From a bacterium (GTDB lineage: Bacteria; Zixibacteria; MSB-5A5; GN15; FEB-12), in the NCBI GenBank assembly GCA_029211095.1, contig JARGFS010000011.1:1-38656 (forward strand): a stretch of DNA of 38,656 bases, read 5' to 3'. Made by a program: the position numbers and the translations under genes. How positions within the stretch are numbered: position 1 is the stretch's first letter; each line of letters starts with the position of its first letter. Below, piece by piece: positions 10,201 through 19,600 of the stretch. The notes below the pieces were generated by a model. It was not told the origin of the DNA. It saw only the letters and a list, made by a program, of their open reading frames with translations, and ran no database searches.

Positions 10201-12057
10201 CAAAAGAACGGCATCATGAGCGACAGTGTTGGCCGAAGGAATCCCCAGATAGGTTGTGACCGAGGGGTCACCCATCAGCATATAGGCTTCCCAATAGTAA
10301 GTCTCCAGGCTGGATCCGGCTTCACTGACAGCCATGTTTCCGGCATAGACGATAGCATCGTTGGCAACATAGTGCTGCGTTACCGGTTCTCCATGATCAT
10401 GGAAAACACCGTCGTAAGCCCCCAGTCCGACATTTTCATAGGCCGGACCGGCACCGACTATCGGACCGCTGCCAACTCCCCACCAGTAATCTTCGTCCCA
10501 ATAAGTGTTATCCGTGGCTCCGATATATCCGATCCCCCCTTTATCCTCAAGTTGAAGGAATGCTTCGCCAAAACAGGGAGTCGAATAGGCAGTGCCGAAA
10601 GTATTTGGTGTACAGCAGTTGCCGATTCCCAACAAGTATTGATGATAGTTGGTCAGTCCGGGAAAGTCACTGGTGGTAAACGAAGGGTCCGCGTGTCCCG
10701 TATGTCCGCAGTGAGCAGTGTAGTTATACAGACCGACGCCATCGCTGACCGATTGTATGATGTCAGCGGCCGCTCCACCGGCATCCGAGGCCGGGTAGAG
10801 CCAGACGTTGGGCGTTATCCCGTGTGCGGCATTGAAATAAAGAGTAGTGCCGTAATTGATCTGGCCGTTTCCGTATGTGGGAGCATAGCTGGCGTCGACA
10901 CCGGAGACGAGCGTGACCTGGGCCAGGTAGGAAGGATCCGGCATCAGGTACTGCTCATATTCCATTGTCTTGTCTATCTGAGGCTGTAGCTCAGTCGGGT
11001 TCTGGGCCGAAAAGCGGCCAGAATAAATCTCCGGGAAGACATCGCCAGTGAACTCACAGAAATAAAGGTCTGTGATATGACCGTCCACTCCCGGGAACGG
11101 GGGAATCTGTTGGGCATCGCCGACCAGAAGTACAAACGAAGGGGCCGGATCGCTCGGTGTACCCGCATTATAGACCGATTGGATGTGGCTTTTGATGGCG
11201 GTGTTGGTCGTTCCGATCATATCGGTATAAGCAACTTCCACCACAAAACCCTTCTGAGTTTTCCAAGCTATAAATGGCTGCAACTGCGCTTCAAACATCC
11301 GGTCTGAGATTATCAGATACTTCACCGGGTACTTGGTTAAGTCGTCCCGTGCACTTGAAAACTGATAGTCGTAGTTGGTGACCTGACTATAAACACTCTC
11401 AAAGAAAGGGGAGTAGGTCTCCTGGTACTGGCTGCGAGTGGCAGCATGGTCCGGACGGTCATAGCTGACCCGGACACTGATATTGGTAAATACTCTCAGC
11501 TGCTTGTTGAGCGGATCATATTGAACTGGAGAGACAAACAACTTGGCCAGCCGGACGCCCCTCATGATCCCCGCTATCTTTGCCTCAACAATTGGCAGCT
11601 GGTAATAGCCTGGTGTTGAATAGCTCTCTGGATCAAAAATGAACTCAGCCGCGAGCGGGTCATCGGATTTCGAGAGCGAAGGCTGCACTGGCATCAGCAG
11701 TTCTTCAACCCCTTCGGCGCTCAGATCAATGATCCTCTCTTCAGCCGAGAGTATATCCACTCTGAGTTCACACCCCATCGGCACAGCTATCAGCTTGTTC
11801 AGCATTGGCAGCGAAGGTTCGCCGATCGACTGTGACCGGGTCAGGCCGGGGGATGTAAGGAGACTGAAGTCGCCTTGCTTAGTCCAGACAGGGGTCAAAT
11901 TCAGGGTTGCTATTGAAGTCTGAAACGAAAAACCGTTTTCGTCCCGATCTAACACTTGAAACTGATTACTGCCGTCCTGTAGCTGTATTTCGGCCCCGGT
12001 CACTACCGGAACAACCAAAACCAACAGGAGCAGTAGCTGCAGGAAGATACCTCTCAC
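7213..12057 (-). CDS. Secreted gingipain-like cysteine peptidase (C25 family) with dockerin-like module
   Basis: A 1614-aa exoprotein. The GTG start (12057-12055) is fixed by GGAGG at 12067-12063. Residues 1-21 are a signal peptide ending VVTGA. Residues ~50-240 resemble the C25 propeptide (GEPSLPMLNKLIAVP). The peptidase C25 domain spans about 245-605. YNYTAHCGH supplies the likely catalytic histidine (H449), and GIGNCCT the nucleophile (C481 or C482), followed by the family-typical PCFGEAFLQ and GGIGYIGAT segments. Downstream lie CARDB-like Ig domains with repeated LTSSD/LSCSDSYVTV units, a MAM/jelly-roll-like region (~960-1130), beta-sandwich segments, and a NIDO-like part (SNGTITFD). The protein ends in a dockerin-like pair carrying only two cysteines, where the other copies have four. 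Family knowledge implies protein degradation outside the cell. No type IX secretion CTD motif is evident. Confidence 0.9.
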   Translation of the reverse strand: MRGIFLQLLLLLVLVVPVVTGAEIQLQDGSNQFQVLDRDENGFSFQTSIATLNLTPVWTKQGDFSLLTSPGLTRSQSIGEPSLPMLNKLIAVPMGCELRVDILSAEERIIDLSAEGVEELLMPVQPSLSKSDDPLAAEFIFDPESYSTPGYYQLPIVEAKIAGIMRGVRLAKLFVSPVQYDPLNKQLRVFTNISVRVSYDRPDHAATRSQYQETYSPFFESVYSQVTNYDYQFSSARDDLTKYPVKYLIISDRMFEAQLQPFIAWKTQKGFVVEVAYTDMIGTTNTAIKSHIQSVYNAGTPSDPAPSFVLLVGDAQQIPPFPGVDGHITDLYFCEFTGDVFPEIYSGRFSAQNPTELQPQIDKTMEYEQYLMPDPSYLAQVTLVSGVDASYAPTYGNGQINYGTTLYFNAAHGITPNVWLYPASDAGGAAADIIQSVSDGVGLYNYTAHCGHTGHADPSFTTSDFPGLTNYHQYLLGIGNCCTPNTFGTAYSTPCFGEAFLQLEDKGGIGYIGATDNTYWDEDYWWGVGSGPIVGAGPAYENVGLGAYDGVFHDHGEPVTQHYVANDAIVYAGNMAVSEAGSSLETYYWEAYMLMGDPSVTTYLGIPSANTVAHDAVLLITANNVTVQADEASYVGISFNGNLMGAGYVDASGTATIPITPFGVPGTAKITVTGQNKIPYMADVQVITPSGPYVVYDSYVLDDGAGNGNSLVENGESLLMGIQLINVGPDTAFGVNASLTSSDPYVTITDAGESYGTVIPDGGTAYVVNGFGFDVASDIPDGHPLTFDLEITGTARDTWTGSFTIKAHAPVMSFSSSFIDDATGDNNGILDPGETADITITLANDGSAIGSNLEAVLSCSDSYVTVSDDYGYYGTIDSAGGLGNNAGDIFTVVAASDCPIGYAVPMQLTVTGTGGYSAVLSFNLTVGDRIVFYYDDFAFDQGWTGLGGTAEWTIGAAVGGGGDPSEDHSPSGDNHVLGNDLTSTGTYNANVSPMQYVYSPTIDCGSLSGVIMSCWYWLGMETSTYDHGKLEAYDGSSWIVLYENPGSTIQPFEWSELNYDLAAIADSNPDFQLRVGLSSDGSQQYCGWNLDDIELKGYGRIGTPSVELSEAELNASVQPEDQVAQNLRINNRGDGTLRIIFSATSSWLQCPGEQQTIAAGDSLDMAITFDASGQSCGDHSCGLNYTTNDNSNLTGTIPASMHIYEPDVLLDLSEISGTIAAGDQLTQPLTITNNGPGRLFYQLGCQMYDKQSALAKAALPTQLGERAADSDKSETTEPFYSASGRSFGGPDIFGHSWIDSDETGGPTYSWVDISGTGTPLTLGDDAFVGPVGIGFSFPLYDSSYTQLYISSNGTITFDAGTSNRINTALPTSTMAAMVATYWDDLNPSAGGSVYYQSDPANSRFIVSFVGVPIYQSGGGTGSLSFQTILNADGSILLQYGSLDPGAATLDAETVGIQNSDADDGLEVVYNAAYLHNNLAIEIKANNWLTVTPSGGVVEPSSSAIVQVTLDATDLDNGLYTGMLNVGCNDPDTPASPLAVTLTVQTYICGDTNGDQTGPDVTDLTFLVDYLFAGGAPPAQEAAADMDGSGGSPDIVDLTYFVDFLFASGPAPLCR

Positions 12058-12613
12058 CTTAACCTCCGCATTCTGCTTTTTGTGATTTAGCTTACCTAAT
12101 TCAGATTAGTCGTCCTTAATCTCTGACTCTGATGTAGGCGGATCCCGAATCTTGTGCTCTTACCAGCGTTCGAAACCGCAGCCAAATGAGTCATGTAACA
12201 ATAAGATACCAAGTTGACCCTAAAATCCCAAGACAAAAAAAGAATAATAGAGAGATTTAGCGATATTGCTGGTGTGCGGAAGTTTGTAAGCTTATCCGGT
12301 TTGGCCGTTGATTGCCGGGCGCAGTATCCGCCCCGAATCAGAACGCTCCAGAATTACGCTTAGGACTGCTTTAGTTGCTGTGCCTCATGCAATTGTGTTG
12401 TGAAATGGGTAAATTAGGTCTTTGCGATCCTATTATTTTTCGGATTTTGTCTTGACAGGAATGCGACACTCCCTATCTATATATTGTAGGTGGCACTACG
12501 GTGCTGGGAACGTTTGCAACGAATTACTGCTCAGCTAAACTTGAAATACATATAAAACAGCAATGTCTGTCTGCAATGAAGCGGACAGCGATGAACAGTG
12601 GAGGAATGCGGGT
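12058..12613. other. Divergent intergenic region
   Basis: This 556-bp spacer separates the divergent C25 peptidase and MopE-repeat genes. It holds the C25 ribosome site at its left edge and the candidate MopE promoter at 12452-12479. I see no RNA gene, no convincing open frame and no strong hairpin in the remainder. The tract around 12225-12260 is AT-rich. Confidence 0.6.
12452..12479 (+). promoter_or_regulatory. Candidate promoter for the MopE-repeat gene
   Basis: A perfect TTGACA (12452-12457) lies 16 bases upstream of TATCTA (12474-12479), which runs into the AT tract TATATATTG. The leader to the ATG at 12614 would be about 125 nt. Confidence 0.4.
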
Positions 12614-15304
12614 ATGGCGAGGATTACATTGCGCAACTTGTTAGCTGTATCTATGGGTATGGCCATTCTGGCTTTTGGTCCCGTAGTGCAATTGACTGTG
12701 GCCGCACCAAACGCGCTTGTGCATCCGGGGGGAGTTCCCGGGGCAGAGCAGATGAATTCATCGGTAGCCTGGAGTGAGACAACTCCGGGGGAGATTTATT
12801 CCGTTTATACAGAGTTCGTCGGCCCCGGACCGGCCGGCCAATTGGTCGGTCAATCATTTTCCGGCGGAGCAGGCGCTCCCGGGACCTGGGGATATCTCGG
12901 AGCGGTAGCTCCCACGCCTCCGTTTGTCTCGGAGTGGAACCCTACAATCTCTGCTTCTCCGTTCGGCGCATACTTCATGGCCGCGGCCGGGCACGGAGCT
13001 GCTGGATGGCCTCCGTATGGGGCTGTGAGTGGGATAACTTTGAATATGAGTCCCGGCGGCGGCGCTCCCTTTCCCGGTCCATCACTGGCTCCCCCTCTGG
13101 CTGTTGGTGTCGCCGGAGCAACCTGGCACGACTTCCCTTATATAAAAGTGGATGACAATCCAGCCAACCCGTTTCCGATTCTAGGAGCTGCTCATGTGGC
13201 CTGGATTGAGTATATCGAGGGGGGAGATGGCGACCCCAACGGTGACTTTAATGTGTTCAACGATCCCGCGGATGTTGTCACCATCTGGTTTACATACTCA
13301 CATGATCCTGCGGCCGCCACGCCGTTATCCTATCCTGCTTTTAATGCGCCCATAGCTCTTGTTGCAGGTACACCGGTTCTTCCGGCCACGCATCAGGCCA
13401 GCCGACCGGCAGTAGAAGTCTGCGGACCGGCTGGTTCAGTAGCGGTTGGTTTTGGAGGCGTTTGGGTCGGATGGATGGATCCCGCCGGAATCTGGCTCGA
13501 TGCCGACCTGGGCCCAGCTGTCGCCGCGGCCCCCCCGTTTGGTGTGCTGACCGGTGGATTGGGACCGCTTTTGCTCCCGTATCCAATCGCATTCAATCCT
13601 CCCTTTTTACCCGGCGCTCCGCCTGTTACCGCATCCAGTTCGGTGGCTATTGCCCATGACAACGGACCCATTTGCCCGGGAGCTTTGCATGTCGTCTGGT
13701 CCGATTTCACTCTCGGGGATGCTGATATCTGGATGGCTACCAGCCCCGACGGCGGGTTCACCTGGCCAGCCGTCCCGATCAGAGTCAATCAGGATCTGGC
13801 CGGTTCCGGAGCCGATCAGTGGTCTCCCGCAATTGCGGTCGATGCTGCTACCGGCGAAATATGTATCACATACTATGACCGGCGTTCTGCTCCGGGTGGC
13901 GGAATTGAGACTTGGGTTTCAACAACAAAAGATTGCGGGCTCACCTGGGTTGACGGAGTATTGTCAGATGCCGGACCTGTGCCGCCAATTACAACCCTTC
14001 CCGCCGGACCGGTAGTTCCGGGCGAACTCTATCTCGGTGATTATCTGGCCTCGGACTGGCAGGCAGCCAACGGGTTTGGTTTCTCCTGGAACGATGGCCG
14101 CAATGGTGCCGATCAGGATGTCATGTTTGAAACTGTTAAATTTGTTGATGCCGACGGCGACGGCTTCCCGGCTGGAGTTGACTGTGACGATACCAACCCA
14201 ACTATATTCCCGGGTGCTCCGGAGATACCGTGCGATGGTATCGATCAGGACTGCGATGGAATTGATGCTGGTACTCTGGATGTCGATGGTGATGGATTCA
14301 GCTTCTGTGCCGGAGACTGTGATGATTTTGATCCAAACAGGTTCCCGGGTGCTCCGGAGCTCTGTAACGGGGTCGATGATGACTGTGATGGATTGGTCCC
14401 TACTGTAGAAATCGACTCTGATGGCGACGGATTTGCGCCATGTGCAGGTGACTGTGATGACAGCAACCCGACAGTTTATCCGGGTGCGCCGGAAGTCGAT
14501 TGTGACGGAATTGACCAGGATTGCGATGGAGCGGACGGCGGCCTGCTTGATTCCGACGGAGATGGATGGACTATCTGCGCCGGTGATTGCGACGATTTCA
14601 ATCCGCTAATCTCCCCAGGGAATCCTGAAGTCCCATGCAACGGTATAGACGACGACTGTAATGCCTTGACTCTCGACGACTTTGATGTCGACGGTGACGG
14701 CGTGTCATTCTGTACAGGTGATTGTGATGACAACAATCCGCTTGTCTTCCCCGGAAATGTGGAGATATTATGTGATGGTTTAGACAACGACTGCAACCCG
14801 TTAACGCTCGATAATCCTGACGCTGACGGAGACGGTGTTACTTTCTGCGGTGGTGATTGCGACGACGGCGATGCAACCATCTACCCGGGAGCTCCGGAGA
14901 TACCGGATGACGGTATTGATCAGGACTGCAACGGCTCTGACGCCGTGACCTGTTACACTGATTCTGACGGTGACGGTTTTGGCGATCCGCTCAGTCCAGT
15001 CATCTGTCCTCTCGGAACTTGCGCCTCCTGTCCTGGAGTCGTGGCTGACAACACGGATTGTGATGACACGGATCCGTTAAAGCCACCGTGTAGTTGTTGC
15101 CTCATACGGGGAGATATCAACCATGATGGGACTATTGATATCACCGATCTCACTTACTTTGTGGACTTCATGTTTGCCGGTGGACCCCCGCCGCCTTGCA
15201 TGGACGAGGCGGACCTCAACAAGGATGGCTCGGTTGACATCACTGACCTGACTTATCTGGTTGACTATATGTTTGGTGGCGGCCCGCCTCCACTCCCATG
15301 TTGA
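12614..15304 (+). CDS. Secreted BNR-like protein with MopE calcium-loop repeats and dockerin-like module
   Basis: An 896-aa exoprotein. I choose ATG 12614 because GGAGG at 12600-12604 lies nine bases upstream and the next residues form a normal signal peptide (core [13 protein letters not shown]). The frame also extends to ATG 12563. Residues ~35-505 look like a sialidase/BNR-type propeller: Asp-box-like SPDGGFTW and a second DCGLTW, plus LHVVWSD and [10 protein letters not shown]. The sialidase catalytic Arg triad could not be confirmed, so enzymatic activity is doubtful. From about residue 512 there are six full copies and one degenerate copy of the ~42-residue MopE repeat (DGDG-x6-GDCDD-x3-P-x4-PG-x-PE). 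Each is rich in Asp and paired Cys, probably binding calcium or copper. The C-terminal 68 residues are a canonical four-cysteine dockerin-like pair. A terminator follows. Confidence 0.85.
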   Translation: MARITLRNLLAVSMGMAILAFGPVVQLTVAAPNALVHPGGVPGAEQMNSSVAWSETTPGEIYSVYTEFVGPGPAGQLVGQSFSGGAGAPGTWGYLGAVAPTPPFVSEWNPTISASPFGAYFMAAAGHGAAGWPPYGAVSGITLNMSPGGGAPFPGPSLAPPLAVGVAGATWHDFPYIKVDDNPANPFPILGAAHVAWIEYIEGGDGDPNGDFNVFNDPADVVTIWFTYSHDPAAATPLSYPAFNAPIALVAGTPVLPATHQASRPAVEVCGPAGSVAVGFGGVWVGWMDPAGIWLDADLGPAVAAAPPFGVLTGGLGPLLLPYPIAFNPPFLPGAPPVTASSSVAIAHDNGPICPGALHVVWSDFTLGDADIWMATSPDGGFTWPAVPIRVNQDLAGSGADQWSPAIAVDAATGEICITYYDRRSAPGGGIETWVSTTKDCGLTWVDGVLSDAGPVPPITTLPAGPVVPGELYLGDYLASDWQAANGFGFSWNDGRNGADQDVMFETVKFVDADGDGFPAGVDCDDTNPTIFPGAPEIPCDGIDQDCDGIDAGTLDVDGDGFSFCAGDCDDFDPNRFPGAPELCNGVDDDCDGLVPTVEIDSDGDGFAPCAGDCDDSNPTVYPGAPEVDCDGIDQDCDGADGGLLDSDGDGWTICAGDCDDFNPLISPGNPEVPCNGIDDDCNALTLDDFDVDGDGVSFCTGDCDDNNPLVFPGNVEILCDGLDNDCNPLTLDNPDADGDGVTFCGGDCDDGDATIYPGAPEIPDDGIDQDCNGSDAVTCYTDSDGDGFGDPLSPVICPLGTCASCPGVVADNTDCDDTDPLKPPCSCCLIRGDINHDGTIDITDLTYFVDFMFAGGPPPPCMDEADLNKDGSVDITDLTYLVDYMFGGGPPPLPC

Positions 15305-15351
15305 TCTGATATTATGCGTTTTTAAGAGTCCTGCTAACTGACCTTTATTAC

Positions 15352-15387
15352 AGAGGCTGTCGCCTGGAGGCGGCAGCCTCTCTTTAT
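15352..15387 (+). terminator. Intrinsic terminator after the MopE-repeat gene
   Basis: A 13-bp stem with one G-U pair (AGAGGCTGTCGCC with GGCGGCAGCCTCT) and a TGGA loop is followed by CTTTATT. It lies 48 bp after the stop. The promoter of the next gene starts at its very end. Confidence 0.75.
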
Positions 15388-15415
15388 TGGACCAATTTGA
15401 ACGCCGATCTACAAT
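15387..15415 (+). promoter_or_regulatory. Candidate promoter for the FN3-like gene
   Basis: TTGGAC (15387-15392) and TACAAT (15410-15415) are separated by exactly 17 bases. The -10 is a 5/6 match. Initiation would be near 15422, about 64 nt before the proposed ATG at 15486. Confidence 0.5.
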
Positions 15416-15485
15416 TTCTATGGCTCAGTCCGAAAATTAAGATATATTGAGATTGTCCTCTCAGGTGAAAAGGTTACGAATTTTA

Positions 15486-16427
15486 ATGCTACTACAGAGA
15501 ATATATCGATACTCAATGAATGGTCTCCGTAAACTGTCTCGAATCAAAGCGGCTGGACTACTCACTCTATCCCTCATAACCGCAATCCTCTGGCCCAGCG
15601 GCGCTCTTTTGGCTCAGGGATCAATTTTTGGACTCGTGACCAACAGCAATGGCTCCACTCCGAGCGTGGGGGAGATTCTCTTTGTCGGCTATCTCGATGA
15701 CACTGACGAGGAAATCCGGGTAGAATTCTGCGATGGGGCCGGTTACGGAGCCGGAAACTGGTATGATGATTTTCAAAACTACCTGACCGAATCGCCTGGC
15801 AACCCGTGCGACTATATTTTTCACAACATCTCCAACGGTGAAGGCTTCCATCTTTCGCTCGCTATCCCCAACAATTCCTTTCAGCAGGAGGATGTACAGC
15901 TTGGAGCGGTCACGGGGCCGGATGCCGTTACAGATTTCCAGGTCCAGAGGACCGGCGATGCCGAAGCTACCCTGCGGTGGACACCGGTTGCCGGATTGCG
16001 CTACCATCTCTATCGACGCGAAGCCAGCTCTAACGGTTCGTTTTTTCGTATCGATAATCCATCCGGCGATTTAAGCGATCCCGGGATTGATGATAGTCTC
16101 TATCTGGATCAGGGGCTGACAGTCGGGTTGGAATACGACTATCTGGCCATTGCCGAAAACAGTATTGGCCAGTGGGGGCCGCACGCTGAGTTGATTACCG
16201 TTGCCGGTTCCACTTCCTGCTGTAAGATAAAGGGTGACATCAATTCAAGCGGAGCGGTCGATATCTCGGACCTGACCTTCCTGGTTTCATACATGTTTGA
16301 AGCGGGCGCATCTCCGGAGTGTGAGAAAGAGGCCGACCTGGACCTCAACGGGCAGATAGATATAAGTGACCTTACCTACATGATAGAATATATGTTTGGC
16401 GGCGGACCAGCTCCACCCGCTTGTTGA
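15486..16427 (+). CDS. Secreted FN3-like protein with dockerin-like module
   Basis: A protein of about 313 aa. The start is uncertain: ATG 15486 has a weak AAAAGG 12 bases upstream, and ATG 15516 gives a more ordinary signal peptide. No strong ribosome site supports either, and a TTG at 15447 is less likely. The hydrophobic stretch AAGLLTLSLITAILWPSGALLAQ ends the export signal. A small beta domain, IFGLVTNSNGSTPSVGEILFVGYL, is followed by an FN3-like domain (TDFQVQRTGDAEATLRWTPV... then LEYDYLAIAENSIG). The last 68 residues are the dockerin-like pair with DISDLTFLVSYMF and DISDLTYMIEYMF and four cysteines. No catalytic motif is visible. It is the simplest of the six module-bearing proteins here and could be a structural or scaffold component. 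Confidence 0.75.
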   Translation: MLLQRIYRYSMNGLRKLSRIKAAGLLTLSLITAILWPSGALLAQGSIFGLVTNSNGSTPSVGEILFVGYLDDTDEEIRVEFCDGAGYGAGNWYDDFQNYLTESPGNPCDYIFHNISNGEGFHLSLAIPNNSFQQEDVQLGAVTGPDAVTDFQVQRTGDAEATLRWTPVAGLRYHLYRREASSNGSFFRIDNPSGDLSDPGIDDSLYLDQGLTVGLEYDYLAIAENSIGQWGPHAELITVAGSTSCCKIKGDINSSGAVDISDLTFLVSYMFEAGASPECEKEADLDLNGQIDISDLTYMIEYMFGGGPAPPAC

Positions 16428-16476
16428 GAGAACTTCGGACATTTGCCGCCAATTGTGCGACGACAAGAGTAATATG

Positions 16477-16505
16477 TTGACAATAACGGACTTATGGGGT
16501 AAGTT
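16477..16505 (+). promoter_or_regulatory. Candidate promoter for the M12B-like peptidase gene
   Basis: A perfect TTGACA (16477-16482) stands 17 bases before TAAGTT (16500-16505), a weak -10. The leader to ATG 16615 would be about 103 nt. Confidence 0.35.
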
Positions 16506-16614
16506 TTAATCTGTGAGGCGGACGACAGGAAGTCTCATTTTATTTGTTCCAACAAATGTTTGTGGGTAGTGTCCCACCTATCAATCGCCCAAAATGCTAT
16601 AGTGGAGAAACCCA

Positions 16615-19600
16615 ATGGTTGCACAAATTTCCTGTAGAAAAAATCTCTTATTGAGCGCGGCGATGATCGCTCTCGGCCTGTTATCGATCCTGTCGCTTTT
16701 GACGGCAAACGTAATTGCCGCGACAAATCTCCCTTCAACCACGGTGCGTCCGTTTACTCCCAAAGCGATTGATCCGTCCAGCGCTGAAATTCGCGCCGAT
16801 ATTTCACCTGACTTCTACGCAATTATTCGGGATGGCGGAGACTATCAGCGACTGGAAATTCCCGTATCGGCCGGACAGTCGGTACTGATGGATATTGAGC
16901 GTTTTGATGTCATTGCGCCGGATGCCCGGTTCCTTGATGGGTCCGGTCTGGGAGAGACCGCATTGCCACGCCCGGAAGTGATCACTTTCAAAGGAACATT
17001 GGCCGGGCAGGAAGATTCAAAGGTATTTATGGCCATCTCATCTACAGGAATGATCAATGGGTATACATCCTCTGCAAGCGGATCCGGCCATGCTTTCTCC
17101 ACCCTTCCGGATGATCTGGAGGCTGGCGCCCAAGTTATTACGATCAGACCGACTTCTTCAAGCGAAGGGCTCGATGTCCCTTTCTGCGGTACTGTTACCG
17201 ATGAAGAGTTTCTTCAGGAGTTGCAGCAGAATGTGCTTCGCACTCCTCCGCCGGATGGAGCGGGGCCGTTGCTGCAGCGGGTAGGTATCGATGCTGACCA
17301 GCGTTTTGTTCAGATGTTTGGCTCCACCATAGAGGCCCAGGATTATATTGTTCAGCTCCTGGCCGCCATCTCAGTGATATATGAAAGAGATAACAACATC
17401 AGGTTGACACTCGCCTTTGCCCGGCTCTGGCCTTCGGGTGGGGAACCATTCAGCCCCGGTGATCTTAGTGGTTTCAGGTCTCATTGGATTAACAATGAAG
17501 ATACTTCCGGTTTGAACATTGTCCACATGTTCAGCGGCACTCGCAATGCCCCCTACGGCGGAGTTGCTTACTACTCAAATACCTGCAGTCCCGCCGGATT
17601 CGGAATCGATGCTTACCTGAATGGTTCCTTCCTCTCGCCTGTAACTTACCCCGACAACGGGAACTGGGACGTAAACGTGGTCGCTCATGAAATGGGGCAT
17701 AATCATGGCGCACCCCACACGCACGACAGTTTCTTCTCACCGACCATTGATGAATGCGGCAACGGGGGACCATACTCGCGCGGGACAATCATGAGCTACT
17801 GCCACACAACTCAGGGGTATCAGTCAAATATTGATCTCCGTTTTCACCGGAGGGTCCAGGAAACAATTTATAGTTCTATCTGGAATGCCGGTTGCCACAG
17901 TCGTGACTGTAACGGGAACAACATCCCGGATGAAATTGATATCGCCAATATGACTTCGGCTGACAGCAATCTGGATGGCATCCCGGACGAGTGCCAGGAC
18001 TGCAACAACAATGCGATTCTCGATCCGGTAGATATTGCCGGTGGTGCCCCGGACGTCGATGGAAACGGTATCCCGGATGAATGCGAAGATGACTGCAATT
18101 CCAACAATATCCCGGATGACTATGAAACCTGGACTTTGGTGTCACCGGACGATGATGGCAACAATGTGCCTGATGCCTGCGATGTTGACTGCAACAGCAA
18201 CTCAATTCTTGATTACAGTGAGATTCAGAATAACATGGCGCTGGATTTGAATCGGAACCGAATTCTGGACGAGTGCGAAGACTGCAACAGTAATGGCCAG
18301 CTGGACTGGGTCGACCTGAACCGACCGTTTAACCTGCTGGTAGTTGATGACGCCGCCACCGAGATCAAAGAATTCCACGCTACCAGCGGTGTCAGCGTTC
18401 GCCAGGTCGGCTTTGTCTCATCAGGCTCCGATATTGTGCCTCATCCCAGCGGGGATACTTTCTTTGTAGCCGATGCCGGGCTTGGTATCTGGGCCTTCGA
18501 CGTTGCCTCTGGCGCTCAGGTCATCTTTGTCGCCAATGGTACCGGCACAATGGCCGCACCGGCTGGTCTGGCTATTGATGCGGCCGGACTAATTCTCTAT
18601 GTCTCCGATCTCTCCACCGGATCGGTTATCCGGTTCGATGCCCACACCGGTGCCTATCTGGGGGAATTTGTCCCCAGTGCCGGGTCGCCGCTCACATCTC
18701 CGTACGATATAACTTTTGGTCCTTCGGGTGATCTTTACGCCACCAGTGGAGATAACGCCGTCCATCGCTTCAACGGCACCACCGGCGCCTACATTGGAGT
18801 TTTTGTTACGGCCGGTTCCGGAGGACTGTCCGCTCCGCGCGGTCTCGCCTTCCTGGATAATGGGGACTTGGTCGTAACCAGCAATGGCAACAACCTGATC
18901 CTGCAGTATGATGGCACCACTGGTGCTTTTGTTAAGACTTTTAGCGATGATTACGGCTGGATCAACCCCTGGGGAATTGTCCGGGGGCCGGACGGAAATA
19001 TCTTCTTTAATGGCGATAACGGTGGCCAGCCACGTGTCTTTGAATATTTTCAGGATGGGCGTTACTACCGCTCTTTCGTTCGCGGCGCTGGTTATATAGA
19101 CGGTGCTACCGGACTCTGTTTTCTTCCCCCAAGTCTGGGAGATATCAATGAGAACCTGATCCCCGACCTGTGCGAAGGTGGCGATCTTGATTCCGATGGT
19201 ATTCCTGATGTTGCCGATAACTGCCCCGGAACCAGCAATCCTGCTCAAACAGATTCTGATGGCGATGGGGTCGGCGATGTTTGTGACAACTGTGCCACAC
19301 CAAATCCGGATCAGCGGGATGTTGACGGCGACGGGATCGGGGATGATTGCGACAATTGCCCGGCCACGGCCAATTTAGCTCAGACCGATTCTGACTCCGA
19401 TGGTCGTGGGGACGCCTGCGACAATTGCCCCGGTATGTCTAACCCGAGTCAGGCCGATGCCGATGGTGACTTTATCGGTGATATGTGCGATGTCTGCCCG
19501 AACGACCATAACAACGATGCCGATGGCGACGGTATCTGCGCTGCTTCCGACAACTGTCCGTCGGTGTTCAACCCCTTGCAGGAAGACGTCAACGGTAACG

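Noticed and set aside
9709-10989. Open frame of 426 codons on the plus strand
   Set aside because: It lies wholly antisense to the C25 peptidase gene, has no ribosome site or recognisable motif, and is explained by the low frequency of stops opposite biased codons.
12563-12613. Upstream in-frame ATG for the MopE-repeat protein
   Set aside because: It would put 17 polar residues before the signal peptide and ignore the GGAGG placed correctly for ATG 12614.
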